Shown here: in pieces, positions 17,232 through 26,306 of the stretch
Layout of the letters: the number at the start of each line of letters is the position of its first letter
Position numbering within the stretch: position 1 is the first letter of the stretch
DNA from: CAMYMQ01 sp963730305
GTDB taxonomy: Bacteria > Pseudomonadota > Alphaproteobacteria > Bin65
Direction: 5' to 3'
Assembly (NCBI GenBank): GCA_963730305.1
Contig: CAVSRB010000002.1
Span: forward strand, 434,001-498,000
Length of the DNA stretch: 64,000 nucleotides
Notes under the pieces: model-generated
The model's input: only the letters and a program-made list of their open reading frames with translations
Told to the model about the DNA's origin: nothing
Databases searched by the model: none
Program-made: the position numbers and the translations under genes

Positions 17232-17260
17232 CCGTGGCGGCGCATTCGTCGCCGCGGGTC
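17229..17260 (+). terminator. Possible hairpin 3' of small secreted protein
   Basis: The left arm GACCC...GCGGCG and right arm CGCCGCGGGTC can form an 11-bp stem with a small bulge and the loop CATTCGT. There is no T-run after it, so intrinsic termination is uncertain. Confidence 0.3.
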
Positions 17261-17367
17261 ACGCCGGGCCGTCGCCCCGGTGTCGCGGCAAGCTTGCCTG
17301 GCTGAGGGCGCGCGGCGTCAAGGCGCAAGGTTGTTCGCGGGTTCGACGAGGACGGGCCGACGGACGG

Positions 17368-19509
17368 CTACGCGACCTTTGCCGCCCGATGGTGGAGCGA
17401 ATCGAGGTATTCGCCGATCTCTTTCGCCGGCTTTGGCTCGCTGAAGAAGTAGCCCTGGACGTCCGTGCATCCTTCGGTCCTCAGCAAGTCGAGCTGGCCC
17501 TGCGTTTCGACGCCTTCGGCGGTGGTCACCATGTGGAGACTGCTGCCAAGGCCGACGACGGCGCGGATGATCGCCAGGCTCTCCGCTCTCTCCGGCAGGT
17601 CGTGGACGAAGGATTGATCGATCTTGATCCTGTCGAACGGAAAGCTGCGCAGATACCCGATCGAGGAGTAGCCCGTTCCGAAATCGTCCATGGCGATGCG
17701 AACGCCGAGGTCTTTGAGCTGGTGGAGCAGCGCCAAGGTCTCGCTGTTGTCGTGGATGAGCACCAACTCGGTGATCTCGAGCTCCAGACTGGAGGCAGGT
17801 AGGCCCGACTTCTCGAGCGCGCCGGTGACGCTGTCAAAGAAGTCACCGGCCCTGAACTGCACCGGCGAAATGTTGACGGCGACGGCAACATCTGCGGGCC
17901 ACGAAACCGCCTCGGCGCAGGCCCGTTCCAGGACCCATTTCCCGATCGGGCAAATAAGCCCGGTTTCTTCGGCGATCGGGATGAATTCCAGCGGCGGCAC
18001 CAGGCCGCGCTGAGGTTGGTGCCAGCGGATCAGGGCTTCGCACGACGTGACGTTCCCGGTCTCGACACTCACGATGGGCTGGAAGTCGAGCGTGAATTCG
18101 TTCCTCGCGAGGGCCCGGCGAAGATCACTCTCGATCGCGCGCCGTTCCTGCATGCGGGCGTCCATGTCCGGCTCGAAGAAGCAATAGCCGTCGCCGCCTT
18201 CCCCTTTGCACCGGTACAGGGCCAGATCCGCATTCCTCATCAGCTGATCCGGGGCGGTCCCGTCGTCCGGCGCGATCGCGATCCCGACGCTCGTCCCCAC
18301 GAAGACCTGGTGGCCGTCGAGCTGATAGGGGGCGGCCACGGTATCGATCAGGCGGCTCGCCAGCGCGGTTGCGCTTTGCGGCCGGTCGAACGAGAGCTGG
18401 AGAATGGCAAACTCGTCGCCGCCCAGCCGGGCCACGATATCGTCTTCGCGGACGCAGCCGCGCATGCGGTGCGCCGCCGCCACCAGGAGCCTGTCCCCGA
18501 TCGGATGTCCGAGCGTGTCGTTGACGTTCTTGAAATGGTCGAGGTCCAGGCTGAGCACGGCGAAGGGCGCGCAGTCGGGTGCGCCCTCGAGCAGCTTGTC
18601 CATCTCGTCGAAGAACTGGGTTCGATTCGGCAAGTCCGTCAGCGCGTCATAATGCGCCAGGTGCGTGATCTGATCCTGGTTGCGCCGCTGCTCCGTGATG
18701 TCTTCGAACGTGAGCACGAACCCGCCATCGGCCATCGGCGCTAGCGAGGCGGAGAAGGTTCGACCGTCGCTGACCTCGAACACGTTTTTGCCGCCCTCGC
18801 GTCGATCCAACATGTTTTGGTGCTCGGCCAAGACCTGTGGCCGATTCTTGAGCGCCACATTCGTCCAGTCCTCGACAAGCTGCATGGTTTCGGGGACCGT
18901 TGCGCCCAGGGACTTCTTTTTCCACCGGTTCCACGGCAAGCCAAATATTTCTGCAAAGCGCCTGTTGGAGACGGTGAGCCGTCCGTCCTTGTCGTACATG
19001 AGCAGGCCCTGGACCATATTGCCGAGCGCCGCATCGAACTGCGAATTCTGCCTCTTGATCGTCTCCGTCAGGCGTGTGTGCTCGGTCACGTCCATATAGG
19101 TTCCGAGCACGCCGAAGATCTCGCCGTCGGGTCGGCGCAACGGCACCTTGCTGGTGAGCAGGGTGATGACCGTGCCGTCCGGCGTGGTTTGCGGCTCCTC
19201 GATCAGCAACTTGCTGCGCCCGCTCTCGATAACCTGCAGGTCGTCGCGCCGATACAATTCGGCCTGTTCGTGCCAGCCCATCTCGTAGTCGTCTTTGCCG
19301 ACAACCTCCTCGGGATCGCTAAATCCTGCATCGCGCGCGAACGGCGCGTTGCACCCCAGATAGACGAGGTCCTTGTCCTTCCAGAAAATTCTCGACGGCA
19401 CCGCATCGAGAATCGCACGGACGATCTGCTGGGATTCGCGTAGGGCAGCGTCCTGCGGTTGGCAGTCTTCGGAAACGGTTGCCGTTGTTTTTCGATTTTG
19501 GCGTGGCAT
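17368..19509 (-). CDS. PAS-PAS-GGDEF-EAL cyclic-di-GMP signalling protein
   Basis: Protein of 713 residues with no membrane segment. Two PAS domains come first (about residues 25-150 ending in GTYMDVTEHTRLTE, and 160-270 ending in LTFEDITEQRR). A GGDEF domain follows (about 285-445; DALTDLPNRTQFF, active site LGGDEF), then an EAL domain (about 455-700; CEALIRWHQP, ELEITELVLI, DDFGTGYSSIGYLR). The GGDEF signature and the EAL metal and catalytic segments look intact, so it could both make and degrade c-di-GMP under PAS control. The first PAS resembles small-ligand or redox-sensing types. Monocistronic. Confidence 0.95.
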   Translation of the reverse strand: MPRQNRKTTATVSEDCQPQDAALRESQQIVRAILDAVPSRIFWKDKDLVYLGCNAPFARDAGFSDPEEVVGKDDYEMGWHEQAELYRRDDLQVIESGRSKLLIEEPQTTPDGTVITLLTSKVPLRRPDGEIFGVLGTYMDVTEHTRLTETIKRQNSQFDAALGNMVQGLLMYDKDGRLTVSNRRFAEIFGLPWNRWKKKSLGATVPETMQLVEDWTNVALKNRPQVLAEHQNMLDRREGGKNVFEVSDGRTFSASLAPMADGGFVLTFEDITEQRRNQDQITHLAHYDALTDLPNRTQFFDEMDKLLEGAPDCAPFAVLSLDLDHFKNVNDTLGHPIGDRLLVAAAHRMRGCVREDDIVARLGGDEFAILQLSFDRPQSATALASRLIDTVAAPYQLDGHQVFVGTSVGIAIAPDDGTAPDQLMRNADLALYRCKGEGGDGYCFFEPDMDARMQERRAIESDLRRALARNEFTLDFQPIVSVETGNVTSCEALIRWHQPQRGLVPPLEFIPIAEETGLICPIGKWVLERACAEAVSWPADVAVAVNISPVQFRAGDFFDSVTGALEKSGLPASSLELEITELVLIHDNSETLALLHQLKDLGVRIAMDDFGTGYSSIGYLRSFPFDRIKIDQSFVHDLPERAESLAIIRAVVGLGSSLHMVTTAEGVETQGQLDLLRTEGCTDVQGYFFSEPKPAKEIGEYLDSLHHRAAKVA

Positions 19510-19943
19510 AAGTGAGCAGAGTCCCAGTTAGGGGTTCACTAGGTGCCAAATCCGGCTCGGCAGAGGCTCCTTCGGCTTCTGGGGCGGCGGTCGTCCGGGA
19601 CCGCGCGCTGTCGGATTCTGCAGTCGACGCAGCGGCACGGCCGCTTATTATTCCGAACACTTGCGAAGCAAACTAAAATGCCGCTTGGCCGCGCAAATTA
19701 CGGCTTCGTTGGTTAGCAAATGGTGAAAGAACGAAATTAGGTTGGCTTTGCGATAATTCTCACGGTCTTCGATGAAGGCTCGGCGTTCTCGCCGTTGCAC
19801 TGGCCGCGGCCAGCCGGTTCAACGCGGCCGAGACGCTTGACGCGCCGATCGAGCCGATGCCGGGGTGAGCCTGCGACATTTCGTCGGTGCGACCCATTCG
19901 CAACGGGACCGGTTTCGGGCGCTTGCCCTACGTTACCTGCATC
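19510..19943. other. Intergenic region between the c-di-GMP protein and the oxidase-assembly operon
   Basis: 434 bases. The left part (19650-19740) is AT-richer and likely holds promoters. Bases 19780-19868 keep one short open frame after a stop (VLAVALAAASRFNAAETLDA then PIEPMPG and TGA) with high G+C at third positions. It may be the C-terminal scrap of a lost gene; no start codon is visible. Confidence 0.4.
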
Positions 19944-20141
19944 GTGACTGAACCCGACCCTCGGCCCGAAGACCTGGCCTCGGGCGACGCCGGCCAAGCG
20001 CAGGTGGGCGCCGCGCAGAATCGTGGCAAGAACCGGACGTTGGCGGCGCTGCTCGCCGGCCTCGTCGTCATGGTCTTCGCGACCGTGTTCATGTTGGTGT
20101 TTGCTTACGAATACCTGTTTACCCAGCATCGGGCGGGCTGA
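19944..20141 (+). CDS. Small single-span membrane protein upstream of ctaG
   Basis: Protein of 65 residues with GTG start at 19944. A charged N terminus is followed by one membrane helix (LAALLAGLVVMVFATVFMLV). The stop TGA (20139-20141) shares its A with the ATG of the next gene, so translation is coupled to the CtaG-like protein. Small membrane proteins of this kind sit in many alphaproteobacterial cytochrome-oxidase assembly operons. No family name can be given with certainty. An ATG at 19887 in the same frame would give 84 residues. Confidence 0.6.
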   Translation: MTEPDPRPEDLASGDAGQAQVGAAQNRGKNRTLAALLAGLVVMVFATVFMLVFAYEYLFTQHRAG

Positions 20142-21175
20142 TGGGCGGCGGCGAAGCCCCGGCGTCTCTCGGCGATGGTCGGGTGGAGACACCGTCAGCG
20201 GCAACGCGTCGTCGCGCCCCGCGGCTGCTCGGCCTCGATGTTGCCGAATTGCTCCCGTTGCTCGGACTAGGCCTGCTCGGTGGCGTCGTGTCGTGGCTGT
20301 GCCGCGCGTACCCGTCGGTCATGCCGGTATGGGCGCCGTGGGACTTCTCCTGGGTCGAGTTCCTGGCGACGGCGCTGGCGCTGTGGTGGTTCGCGCGCGG
20401 CCTGATGCGCACGGCGCCGGATGATCGCCCGGCGGCTTGGCGCCAGCTCTGCTTCGTGTTGGGGATCGGCGCGATCTACGCGGTGCTGCAGACACACCTC
20501 GACTACATGATGCAGCACATGTTCTTCCTCAACCGGATCCAGCACGTCGTCATGCATCATTTCGGGCCGTTCCTGGTCGCGCTGGCCTGGCCGGGCCCGA
20601 TGGTGAAGCGGGGGATGCCGGCGTCGCTCCGGCGCGTGGTCGAGGGGCGCGCGGTGGCGCGGGTGATGGCGGTCGTGCAGCAGCCGGTGGTCGCCGCCGT
20701 CCTGTTCGTCGGGCTGTTCGTGTTCTGGCTGATCCCGACGGTGCATTTCCGCGCCATGATCGACCCCAAGCTCTATGCGCTGATGAACTGGTCGATGGTG
20801 GTCGACGGCTTCCTGTTCTGGCTGCTCGTGCTCGATCCGCGGCCGAAGCCGCCGGCGCGGATATCGAGCGGCGCACGCGCCGCGCTGGCGATCGGCGTGA
20901 TGTTCCCTCAGATCGTGCTGGGGGCGAGCATCACTTTCGCCGGCTTCGATCTCTACTCGTTCTACAACCTGTGCGGCCGGCTCTATCCGTCGATCGACGC
21001 ATTGGCCGATCAGCAGCTCGGCGGCATCGTGATCTGGATTCCCCCGGGCATGATGAGCATCGTCGCCTTGCTCGTCGTTCTGAACTCCCTGCGGCGCCGC
21101 GAGGAAACTGCCGAAAACACCACAACAGAGGACAGCAATGACGCTCGACCACTTGCGCTCACGGCCGGCCGCTAG
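20141..21175 (+). CDS. Caa3-type CtaG cytochrome c oxidase assembly membrane protein
   Basis: Protein of 344 residues with about seven membrane helices, matching the CtaG_Caa3 family (distinct from Cox11). Conserved His-rich segments are visible: THLDYMMQHMFFLNRIQHVV and MHHFGPFLVALAWPGPM, likely metal or heme related, and PQIVLGASITFAG near the end. The family supports maturation of copper centres of heme-copper oxidases. It is coupled to the small membrane protein upstream and overlaps the PCuAC gene by 38 bases. No oxidase subunit lies in the window. Confidence 0.88.
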   Translation: MGGGEAPASLGDGRVETPSAATRRRAPRLLGLDVAELLPLLGLGLLGGVVSWLCRAYPSVMPVWAPWDFSWVEFLATALALWWFARGLMRTAPDDRPAAWRQLCFVLGIGAIYAVLQTHLDYMMQHMFFLNRIQHVVMHHFGPFLVALAWPGPMVKRGMPASLRRVVEGRAVARVMAVVQQPVVAAVLFVGLFVFWLIPTVHFRAMIDPKLYALMNWSMVVDGFLFWLLVLDPRPKPPARISSGARAALAIGVMFPQIVLGASITFAGFDLYSFYNLCGRLYPSIDALADQQLGGIVIWIPPGMMSIVALLVVLNSLRRREETAENTTTEDSNDARPLALTAGR

Positions 21176-21617
21176 GCTTGGGCGGTGCTTCACGATTGCG
21201 GCGGCCGCGTCTTGCCTGCTCGCCGTATCGCCGGCCAACGCAGCGGCGACGGATCTGACCGTCTCCGGCGCCTGGATACGCACCACGGTGCCGGGCCGGC
21301 CCGCGGCCGGCTATTTCACGCTGCGCAACAAAGGTGATACGGCCAGGGCGTTGGTCGCCGCCAACTCGCCCGCATGCAAGAAGCTGATGCTGCACCGGAG
21401 CGTGAACAAGAACGGGACCGATCGCATGATCATGGTCCACAGCGTCAAGATTCCCGCCCACGGCAGCGTGACCTTCGCGCCCGGCGGGTACCATTTGATG
21501 TGCATGTCGCCGTCCGCCGATGTCGCGCCCGGGCGATCGGTCGCCGTGACGCTGCGCTTCGGCGACGGGACGAGCATGACCCGGCAGTTCAAAGTGTATG
21601 GGCCGGCCGGCAAGTAA
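21138..21617 (+). CDS. PCu(A)C periplasmic copper chaperone
   Basis: Protein of 159 residues with signal peptide (AAAASCLLAVSPANA). The mature domain holds the PCuAC copper motif H-(M)-X-M-X-HxM spread over KKLMLHRSVNK, RMIMVHSVKIPAHG and GYHLMCM. In other bacteria PCuAC delivers Cu(I) to the CuA site of cytochrome oxidase together with SCO proteins. The gene overlaps the CtaG-like gene and converges on the SCO gene 17 bases away, a consistent copper-insertion module. An AGAGGACAG site precedes the ATG. Confidence 0.93.
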   Translation: MTLDHLRSRPAARLGRCFTIAAAASCLLAVSPANAAATDLTVSGAWIRTTVPGRPAAGYFTLRNKGDTARALVAANSPACKKLMLHRSVNKNGTDRMIMVHSVKIPAHGSVTFAPGGYHLMCMSPSADVAPGRSVAVTLRFGDGTSMTRQFKVYGPAGK

Positions 21618-21634
21618 CCGGGACGCGCCGGCGA

Positions 21635-22315
21635 TCAGAACAGCCTGAGGATGCGGGTGAGCAGGCCGGGTGGGTCGGCCTGCTGGATCAGTCGGCGCAG
21701 GTCGGCGGCCGTGCCCTCGATATCGGGCTTGCCCGACTTCATCGAGGAGACCAGGAGCCGCGCCGCGCCGGTCTGGTCGAACACATAGATCGCCGAGCTG
21801 TGGGTGACCTCGTACGGCTGGTCCTTGGCGCCGGGCTTGACCGAATAGGAGACGCGGTATCGGCGCGCGAGTGCCGCCAGCTGGTCCGGTGTCCCGCGGA
21901 GGCCGTCGATCTGCGGGGCGAACGCGGCCGTGTACTGCTTGAGGAGCTTCGGCGTGTCGCGGTTGGGATCGACCGTGACGAACAGGAACCGGACGTGTTT
22001 CGCGCCGTCTCCGAGTCGCTTCAGGACCTGGGCGACATTGCTGAGCGTCGTCGGGCAGACGTCGGGGCAGTAGGTGTAGCCGAAGTAGAGCATGACCACG
22101 TCGCCGCGGTAGTCGGCCGCGGCGACCCGCTTGCCGTCGCGGGCGCGCGTCATGGTCAATGCCAGGTTCGGTAGGCTGCCCGAGATGTTGGTGGCGTGCC
22201 ACTTTTGATCGTTTTGGCAGCCTGAGAGTGAAAGTGCCGCAACGCTGGCGGCGACGATCACCAAACCCGCTCGGTACGCCTGCCTGCCGCACAAGATCGC
22301 AAACCAGGAAAGCAT
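21635..22315 (-). CDS. SCO1/SenC-family lipoprotein, CuA assembly
   Basis: Protein of 226 residues. The N terminus has a hydrophobic segment ending in the lipobox LSLSGC (C33), so it is probably a lipoprotein facing the periplasm. The thioredoxin-like domain has the copper-binding CPDVC (C83 and C87) and the distal His in VTHSSAIYVFD. SCO proteins reduce or metallate the CuA site of cytochrome oxidase. It converges on the PCuAC gene, with which it is expected to work. Confidence 0.95.
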   Translation of the reverse strand: MLSWFAILCGRQAYRAGLVIVAASVAALSLSGCQNDQKWHATNISGSLPNLALTMTRARDGKRVAAADYRGDVVMLYFGYTYCPDVCPTTLSNVAQVLKRLGDGAKHVRFLFVTVDPNRDTPKLLKQYTAAFAPQIDGLRGTPDQLAALARRYRVSYSVKPGAKDQPYEVTHSSAIYVFDQTGAARLLVSSMKSGKPDIEGTAADLRRLIQQADPPGLLTRILRLF

Positions 22316-22516
22316 GGAAGCAGGTGTAGGCCGCGTTGACCGCCGCCTTCAACAGCGCCGGTGTCTCAGCGACGAAAGGTCACGCGCGGACGTGCAGCCG
22401 CCCGGATCGTTGCTCGCGGTGCCGGCCACGCCATTCTGCAACAGCCGCGTCGACGGCCGCCCGTGGCTGACTTGCGGTATGCATGCGACCGATCGGGTAT
22501 CCCTGTCGGCCGGCGC

Positions 22517-24172
22517 CTAGTTCTCCAGGATCCACTTCAGCACCACCGCGCGCATCAGCGCGCGGGAGCGCCAGGACCAGCGGCCCCGCGACAGCCGCTT
22601 GTAGGTGTAGCCGTTCTTGTCGGCCAGCTCCTGGGCGCGGTAGTCGGAGATGTAGAGGGCGAAGACGACGTGCTTCTTGCCGACCGTGGTCAGGTAGCCG
22701 GCCAGCGCGCGCGACCAGCTCAAGGTGCCGGTCTTGGCGCGGACGCTAACGTAGCGCGGCACGGTGACCACCGGCCCGCGCTTGCCCCGGCGCCGGCTCT
22801 TGCCCTTGAACACGGTGGCGACCGACATGTGGCTGGGCAGCCGGCGGCCGGCGACCCAGTAGGGGCGCAACAGGTCGGCGAGGTGGTGCCCGGCATAGGT
22901 CTGGTTGCGGGCGTAGCGCAGGATCGCGACCATCTGGCGCGGCGTGATCCGGGTCCGGGTCGACAGGCCCGAATGGTTCTCCAGCAACAGCCCGCTCCAG
23001 TCGACCTTGGGCAGGATGCGCTTGTACCAGTCGCCCATCGCCAGGGCCGCCGGGGTGACGCCGAGCGGCTTGCCGGTCTGGCGGATGGCCGTGACCACGC
23101 CGATCGTCTCGGCGGCCATGTTGTTGCTGTACTTCAGCACCTTGCGCAGGATCGGGGCGAGCGGCTTGCTTTCGTGCTTGGCCAGGAAGGTGGCGTCGGG
23201 CGGCAGCTTGCCGGCGACCGGGGCGGGCAGGCGCACGCCCTCCTGCATCGCGCGGCGCCGGAACACGTCGGCGACGTAGACGGCGGGCCGCTTGACCGGC
23301 AGCCACATCTCGCCGCGGCGGCGCGCGCCCTTGGTCAACAGCCAGCGCGGCGGCGAGCTCTTGTCGTCGTAGGCGACGCCGTAGCGGGTGGACACCCCGG
23401 CCGGCGCGATGCCGGCGCCGACGAAGTCCACCGGCACCTCGATCCGGTCGGTCTTGGACAGGACCTGGAGCTGCGGGCCGTCCTTGGTGTGCATGGTCCA
23501 GCGCAGGCGGACCCGGTTGAAGTTGAGCGACAGCGGCCCGATCGCGGGGTTGTAGGCGAGCACCGTGTCCTCGCCGATGTCGATCGCCCTCTGGGTCGGG
23601 AACATGGTCGCGTCGTAGAGGAAGCGGCCCTTGATCGACTGGATGCCCTTGGACTTGAGCGCGGCGATCAGCGGCTCCAGCCCCTCGATGGTCAGGGTCG
23701 GGTCGCCGCGGCCGCGCAGGATCACGTCGCCGTAGAGCACCCCGTCCTTGACCGAGCCCGTGATGTGGACGTCGGTCGAGAAGCGGTAGTCGCCGCCGAG
23801 GATGTTGAGCGCGGCGACCGCGGTCGCGGCCTTGATCGACGAGGCCGGGATGAAGCGCGCGTCGGGCGAGCGCGCCGCGATCACCCGGCCGGTGTCGGCG
23901 TCGACCGCCAGGAAGCCGAGCGAGCCGGGCGCCATATGGTAGGTCTTGACGAGCTGGTCGTAGCTCGGCGCCTTGGCGTGATTGGCCCGGTTGTCCTGCT
24001 TGGCGTGTTTGACGCGCTTGGCATGCCGGACGTGCTCCGTGTGCCTGGCGTATTTGGCGGCGAGGGATTTCCTGTTGGCCGCATCCGCCGCGCCGGCCAT
24101 GCCCATCGCGGACACGGTCGTGATCGTCAAGGCGGCCATCAGGACCGCCGCGCTCTGTCGAGTCACCGGCAT
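22517..24172 (-). CDS. dacB: D-alanyl-D-alanine carboxypeptidase/endopeptidase (peptidase S13, DacB/PBP4-like)
   Basis: Protein of 551 residues from the ATG at 24172 with a signal peptide (LMAALTITTVSAMGMAGA). The three active-site motifs of S13 penicillin-binding proteins are present: SSIK (S111 to K114), the SxN motif in KYSNNMA, and KTGTLSW. It should trim peptidoglycan stem peptides or cut cross-links in the periplasm. Between the signal and the enzyme domain is an unusual His/Lys/Arg-rich linker (about residues 33-68, HxxHVxHAKRVKHAK pattern), which could bind anionic envelope or metal. The gene stands alone. Confidence 0.92.
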   Translation of the reverse strand: MPVTRQSAAVLMAALTITTVSAMGMAGAADAANRKSLAAKYARHTEHVRHAKRVKHAKQDNRANHAKAPSYDQLVKTYHMAPGSLGFLAVDADTGRVIAARSPDARFIPASSIKAATAVAALNILGGDYRFSTDVHITGSVKDGVLYGDVILRGRGDPTLTIEGLEPLIAALKSKGIQSIKGRFLYDATMFPTQRAIDIGEDTVLAYNPAIGPLSLNFNRVRLRWTMHTKDGPQLQVLSKTDRIEVPVDFVGAGIAPAGVSTRYGVAYDDKSSPPRWLLTKGARRRGEMWLPVKRPAVYVADVFRRRAMQEGVRLPAPVAGKLPPDATFLAKHESKPLAPILRKVLKYSNNMAAETIGVVTAIRQTGKPLGVTPAALAMGDWYKRILPKVDWSGLLLENHSGLSTRTRITPRQMVAILRYARNQTYAGHHLADLLRPYWVAGRRLPSHMSVATVFKGKSRRRGKRGPVVTVPRYVSVRAKTGTLSWSRALAGYLTTVGKKHVVFALYISDYRAQELADKNGYTYKRLSRGRWSWRSRALMRAVVLKWILEN

Positions 24173-24287
24173 CCGTCCACTGTTACCATCGGTCGGAGTC
24201 CCCCAATCACAATCCATACTATTGCGAAATGAGATACGACGCACCCCCCTCTCGGCATTCCATCCGGCCGATCGGCCCCGGCGCGAT

Positions 24288-24998
24288 TCAGCCGGCGGCC
24301 TCGGCCAGGATGGCGGCGACTTCGTCGGGCATCGACACCATCGCGTCGTGCGAGGTCGGCAGGGTGTGCATGCGCCAGGCCGGGTCGTCCCGATAGCGGT
24401 CGTGGAATTGGGCGAAGGTCGGGATCGGGTTCGCGGTGGCGTAGACGTAGACCTTGCCGGCGATCGCCGCGCGCGCGTTCGTCTCGGGCAGGCGGTCCTC
24501 CATGGAGCGCAGCGGGTGCGGCGTCACCTTGGCGTTGAGCCAGGCCTGCTGCGCCGCGTCCTCGACCCAGATCGCGGCGTCGGGCGGCGGGGCCAGCCAG
24601 CCGTCGCCTTCCTCGGCCGCGCGCTGGCGGAAGCCGGCCTGGCGATCCTCAGGGATGTGGTCGAACAGCGCGCCGCCGGGCGCGGGCACGAAGGCGTCGA
24701 GATAGACCAGCGTGGCGATCCGGTCCGCCGCCCGTTCGGCCGCGCCGGCGATGACCATGCCGCCGTAGCTGTGGCCGCACAGGACCACGTCCTCCAGCTC
24801 CTCCCAGTCGATCAGGCTGGCGACGTCGGTGACGTGGGTGTCCAGCCCGACGTCGCGGCTGAGCAGGTGGGCGCGGTCGCACAGCCCGGTCAGGGTCGGC
24901 GCGAAGACGTCGTGGCCGGCGGCGCGCAGCCGGTCGGCGACCGGCCGCCAGCACCAGCCGCCGTGCCAGGCGCCGTGGACGAGGACGAAGGTGGCCAT
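24288..24998 (-). CDS. Alpha/beta hydrolase (EstC/salicylate-esterase-like)
   Basis: Protein of 236 residues. It starts MATFVLVHGAWHGGWCW, which supplies the oxyanion hole, and has the nucleophile elbow LCGHSYGGMV. The acid and base are probably in the YATANP region and TLPTSHDAMV near the end. The pattern is the plant methyl-salicylate esterase / bacterial EstC group, which hydrolyses small esters or amides. The start at 24998 is preferred to 25079 because residues before it are unrelated. Divergent from the MetE-core gene. Confidence 0.85.
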   Translation of the reverse strand: MATFVLVHGAWHGGWCWRPVADRLRAAGHDVFAPTLTGLCDRAHLLSRDVGLDTHVTDVASLIDWEELEDVVLCGHSYGGMVIAGAAERAADRIATLVYLDAFVPAPGGALFDHIPEDRQAGFRQRAAEEGDGWLAPPPDAAIWVEDAAQQAWLNAKVTPHPLRSMEDRLPETNARAAIAGKVYVYATANPIPTFAQFHDRYRDDPAWRMHTLPTSHDAMVSMPDEVAAILAEAAG

Positions 24999-25114
24999 CG
25001 CTTCTCTCTTTCGGTCGCGGGGGGCTCGGGCGACAATGGGGTCCGCCGCCAGCATCGCCGCGGCGCCGCCGGCGCGCAAGGCCTGGCGCGGAATGACTGG
25101 CCTTGGGGAGAGAC

Positions 25115-26269
25115 ATGTCCGCCATGCCCGACCGCATCCTGACCACCCACGTCGGCAGCCTGCCGCGGCCCGAGGCGCTGGTCGCCATGCTGCTGGCCGA
25201 GGACCGGGGCGAGGCCCACGACGCCGGCCGGCTGGCAGCGGCGGTGCACGAGGCGGTGGTCGCCGTGGTCGCCAGGCAGGTCGAGGCCGGCGTCGACGTC
25301 GTCAGCGACGGCGAGATGGGCAAGATCTCCTACGCCAACTACGTCAAGCACCGGCTGTCCGGCTTCGGCGACCCGGCGCCGCTCGGCTGGACGCCGCAGG
25401 ACCTGGCCGACCATCCCGAATACGACGACCCCAAGCGCAAGGCGGCGCGGGCGGCCAACCCCGATCCGCCCGCCTGCCGGGCCGCCGTCGCCTATGCCGA
25501 CGACGCGCCGCTGGCGGCGGAGATCGCGGATTTCCGCGGCGCCGTCGACGCCGCCGCGCCGGCCGGTGCCTTCCTCAACGCCGCGTCGCCGGGGGTGGTC
25601 GCGCATTTCCTGCCCAACCGCTTCTATCCGGACGAGGACGCCTATGTCGCGGCGCTGGCCGACGCGCTCCAGCCCGAATACGAGGCGATCCACGCCGCCG
25701 GCTTCCAGCTCCAGATCGACTGCCCCGACCTGGCCATGGTCCGGCACATGAGCTTCGCCGGCCGGCCGCTCGCCGATTTCCGCCGCGCCGCCGCGCGCAA
25801 CGTCGAGGCGCTCAACCACGCCACCCGCAACATCCCCGGCGACGCGATGCGGCTGCACCTGTGCTGGGGCAACTATCCCGGGCCGCACACCCACGACGTG
25901 CCGCTGCGCGACGTCGCCGACATCGTCTTCGCGGCGCGGCCGCGCACGGTGCTGTTCGAGGGCGCCAACCCGCGCCACGCGCACGAGTGGGCGGAGCTCG
26001 ACCCCGCCGCCATCCCCGACGACGTGATCCTGGTCCCCGGCGTGATCGAGACCAACTCGCAGACGGTCGAGCACCCGGCGCTGGTCGCCCAGCGCCTGTG
26101 CCACTGGGCCGGGCTGGTCGGGCGCGAGCGGGTGATGGCCGGCACCGACTGCGGCTTCGCCACCTTCGCCGGCCTGCCGACCGTGTGGCCGAGCGTGGTC
26201 TGGGACAAGCTGCGGGCGATGGCCGAGGGCGCGGCGATCGCCTCCGATCGCCTGTGGGGGCGAGGCTAG
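25115..26269 (+). CDS. MetE C-terminal-domain (cobalamin-independent methyltransferase) paralogue
   Basis: Protein of 384 residues. It begins DRILTTHVGSLPRPEALV and has RLHLCWGNYPG (zinc His-x-Cys), VLFEGANPRH (Glu) and AGTDCGFAT (Cys), so the zinc site of the MetE catalytic barrel is complete. As with the protein at 4936-6084, the MetE N-terminal domain is missing. The two share layout but not close sequence. The start at 25115 follows GGGGAGAG at good spacing. No other methionine or folate gene is adjacent, so a methyl-transfer role in catabolism is as likely as methionine synthesis. Confidence 0.85.
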   Translation: MSAMPDRILTTHVGSLPRPEALVAMLLAEDRGEAHDAGRLAAAVHEAVVAVVARQVEAGVDVVSDGEMGKISYANYVKHRLSGFGDPAPLGWTPQDLADHPEYDDPKRKAARAANPDPPACRAAVAYADDAPLAAEIADFRGAVDAAAPAGAFLNAASPGVVAHFLPNRFYPDEDAYVAALADALQPEYEAIHAAGFQLQIDCPDLAMVRHMSFAGRPLADFRRAAARNVEALNHATRNIPGDAMRLHLCWGNYPGPHTHDVPLRDVADIVFAARPRTVLFEGANPRHAHEWAELDPAAIPDDVILVPGVIETNSQTVEHPALVAQRLCHWAGLVGRERVMAGTDCGFATFAGLPTVWPSVVWDKLRAMAEGAAIASDRLWGRG

Positions 26270-26306
26270 CGCGCCGGTTGCTGCGTCCGCCAGGGGCCGG
26301 GTCGCG

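Noticed and set aside
17187..17444. Plus-strand frame encoding PEPGD repeats as part of a second protein
   Set aside because: The frame starts inside the secreted-protein gene without a ribosome site and ends in the antisense end of the GGDEF-EAL gene; more likely non-coding repeat.
19737..20204. Minus-strand open frame of 155 codons over the ctaG upstream region
   Set aside because: It runs opposite to the coupled small-membrane-protein/ctaG start, lacks a ribosome site and any family pattern, and is explained by the high G+C content.
22316..22516. Possible gene between the SCO and dacB genes
   Set aside because: Only short frames without ribosome sites or hydrophobic or family patterns; treated as promoter and terminator DNA.
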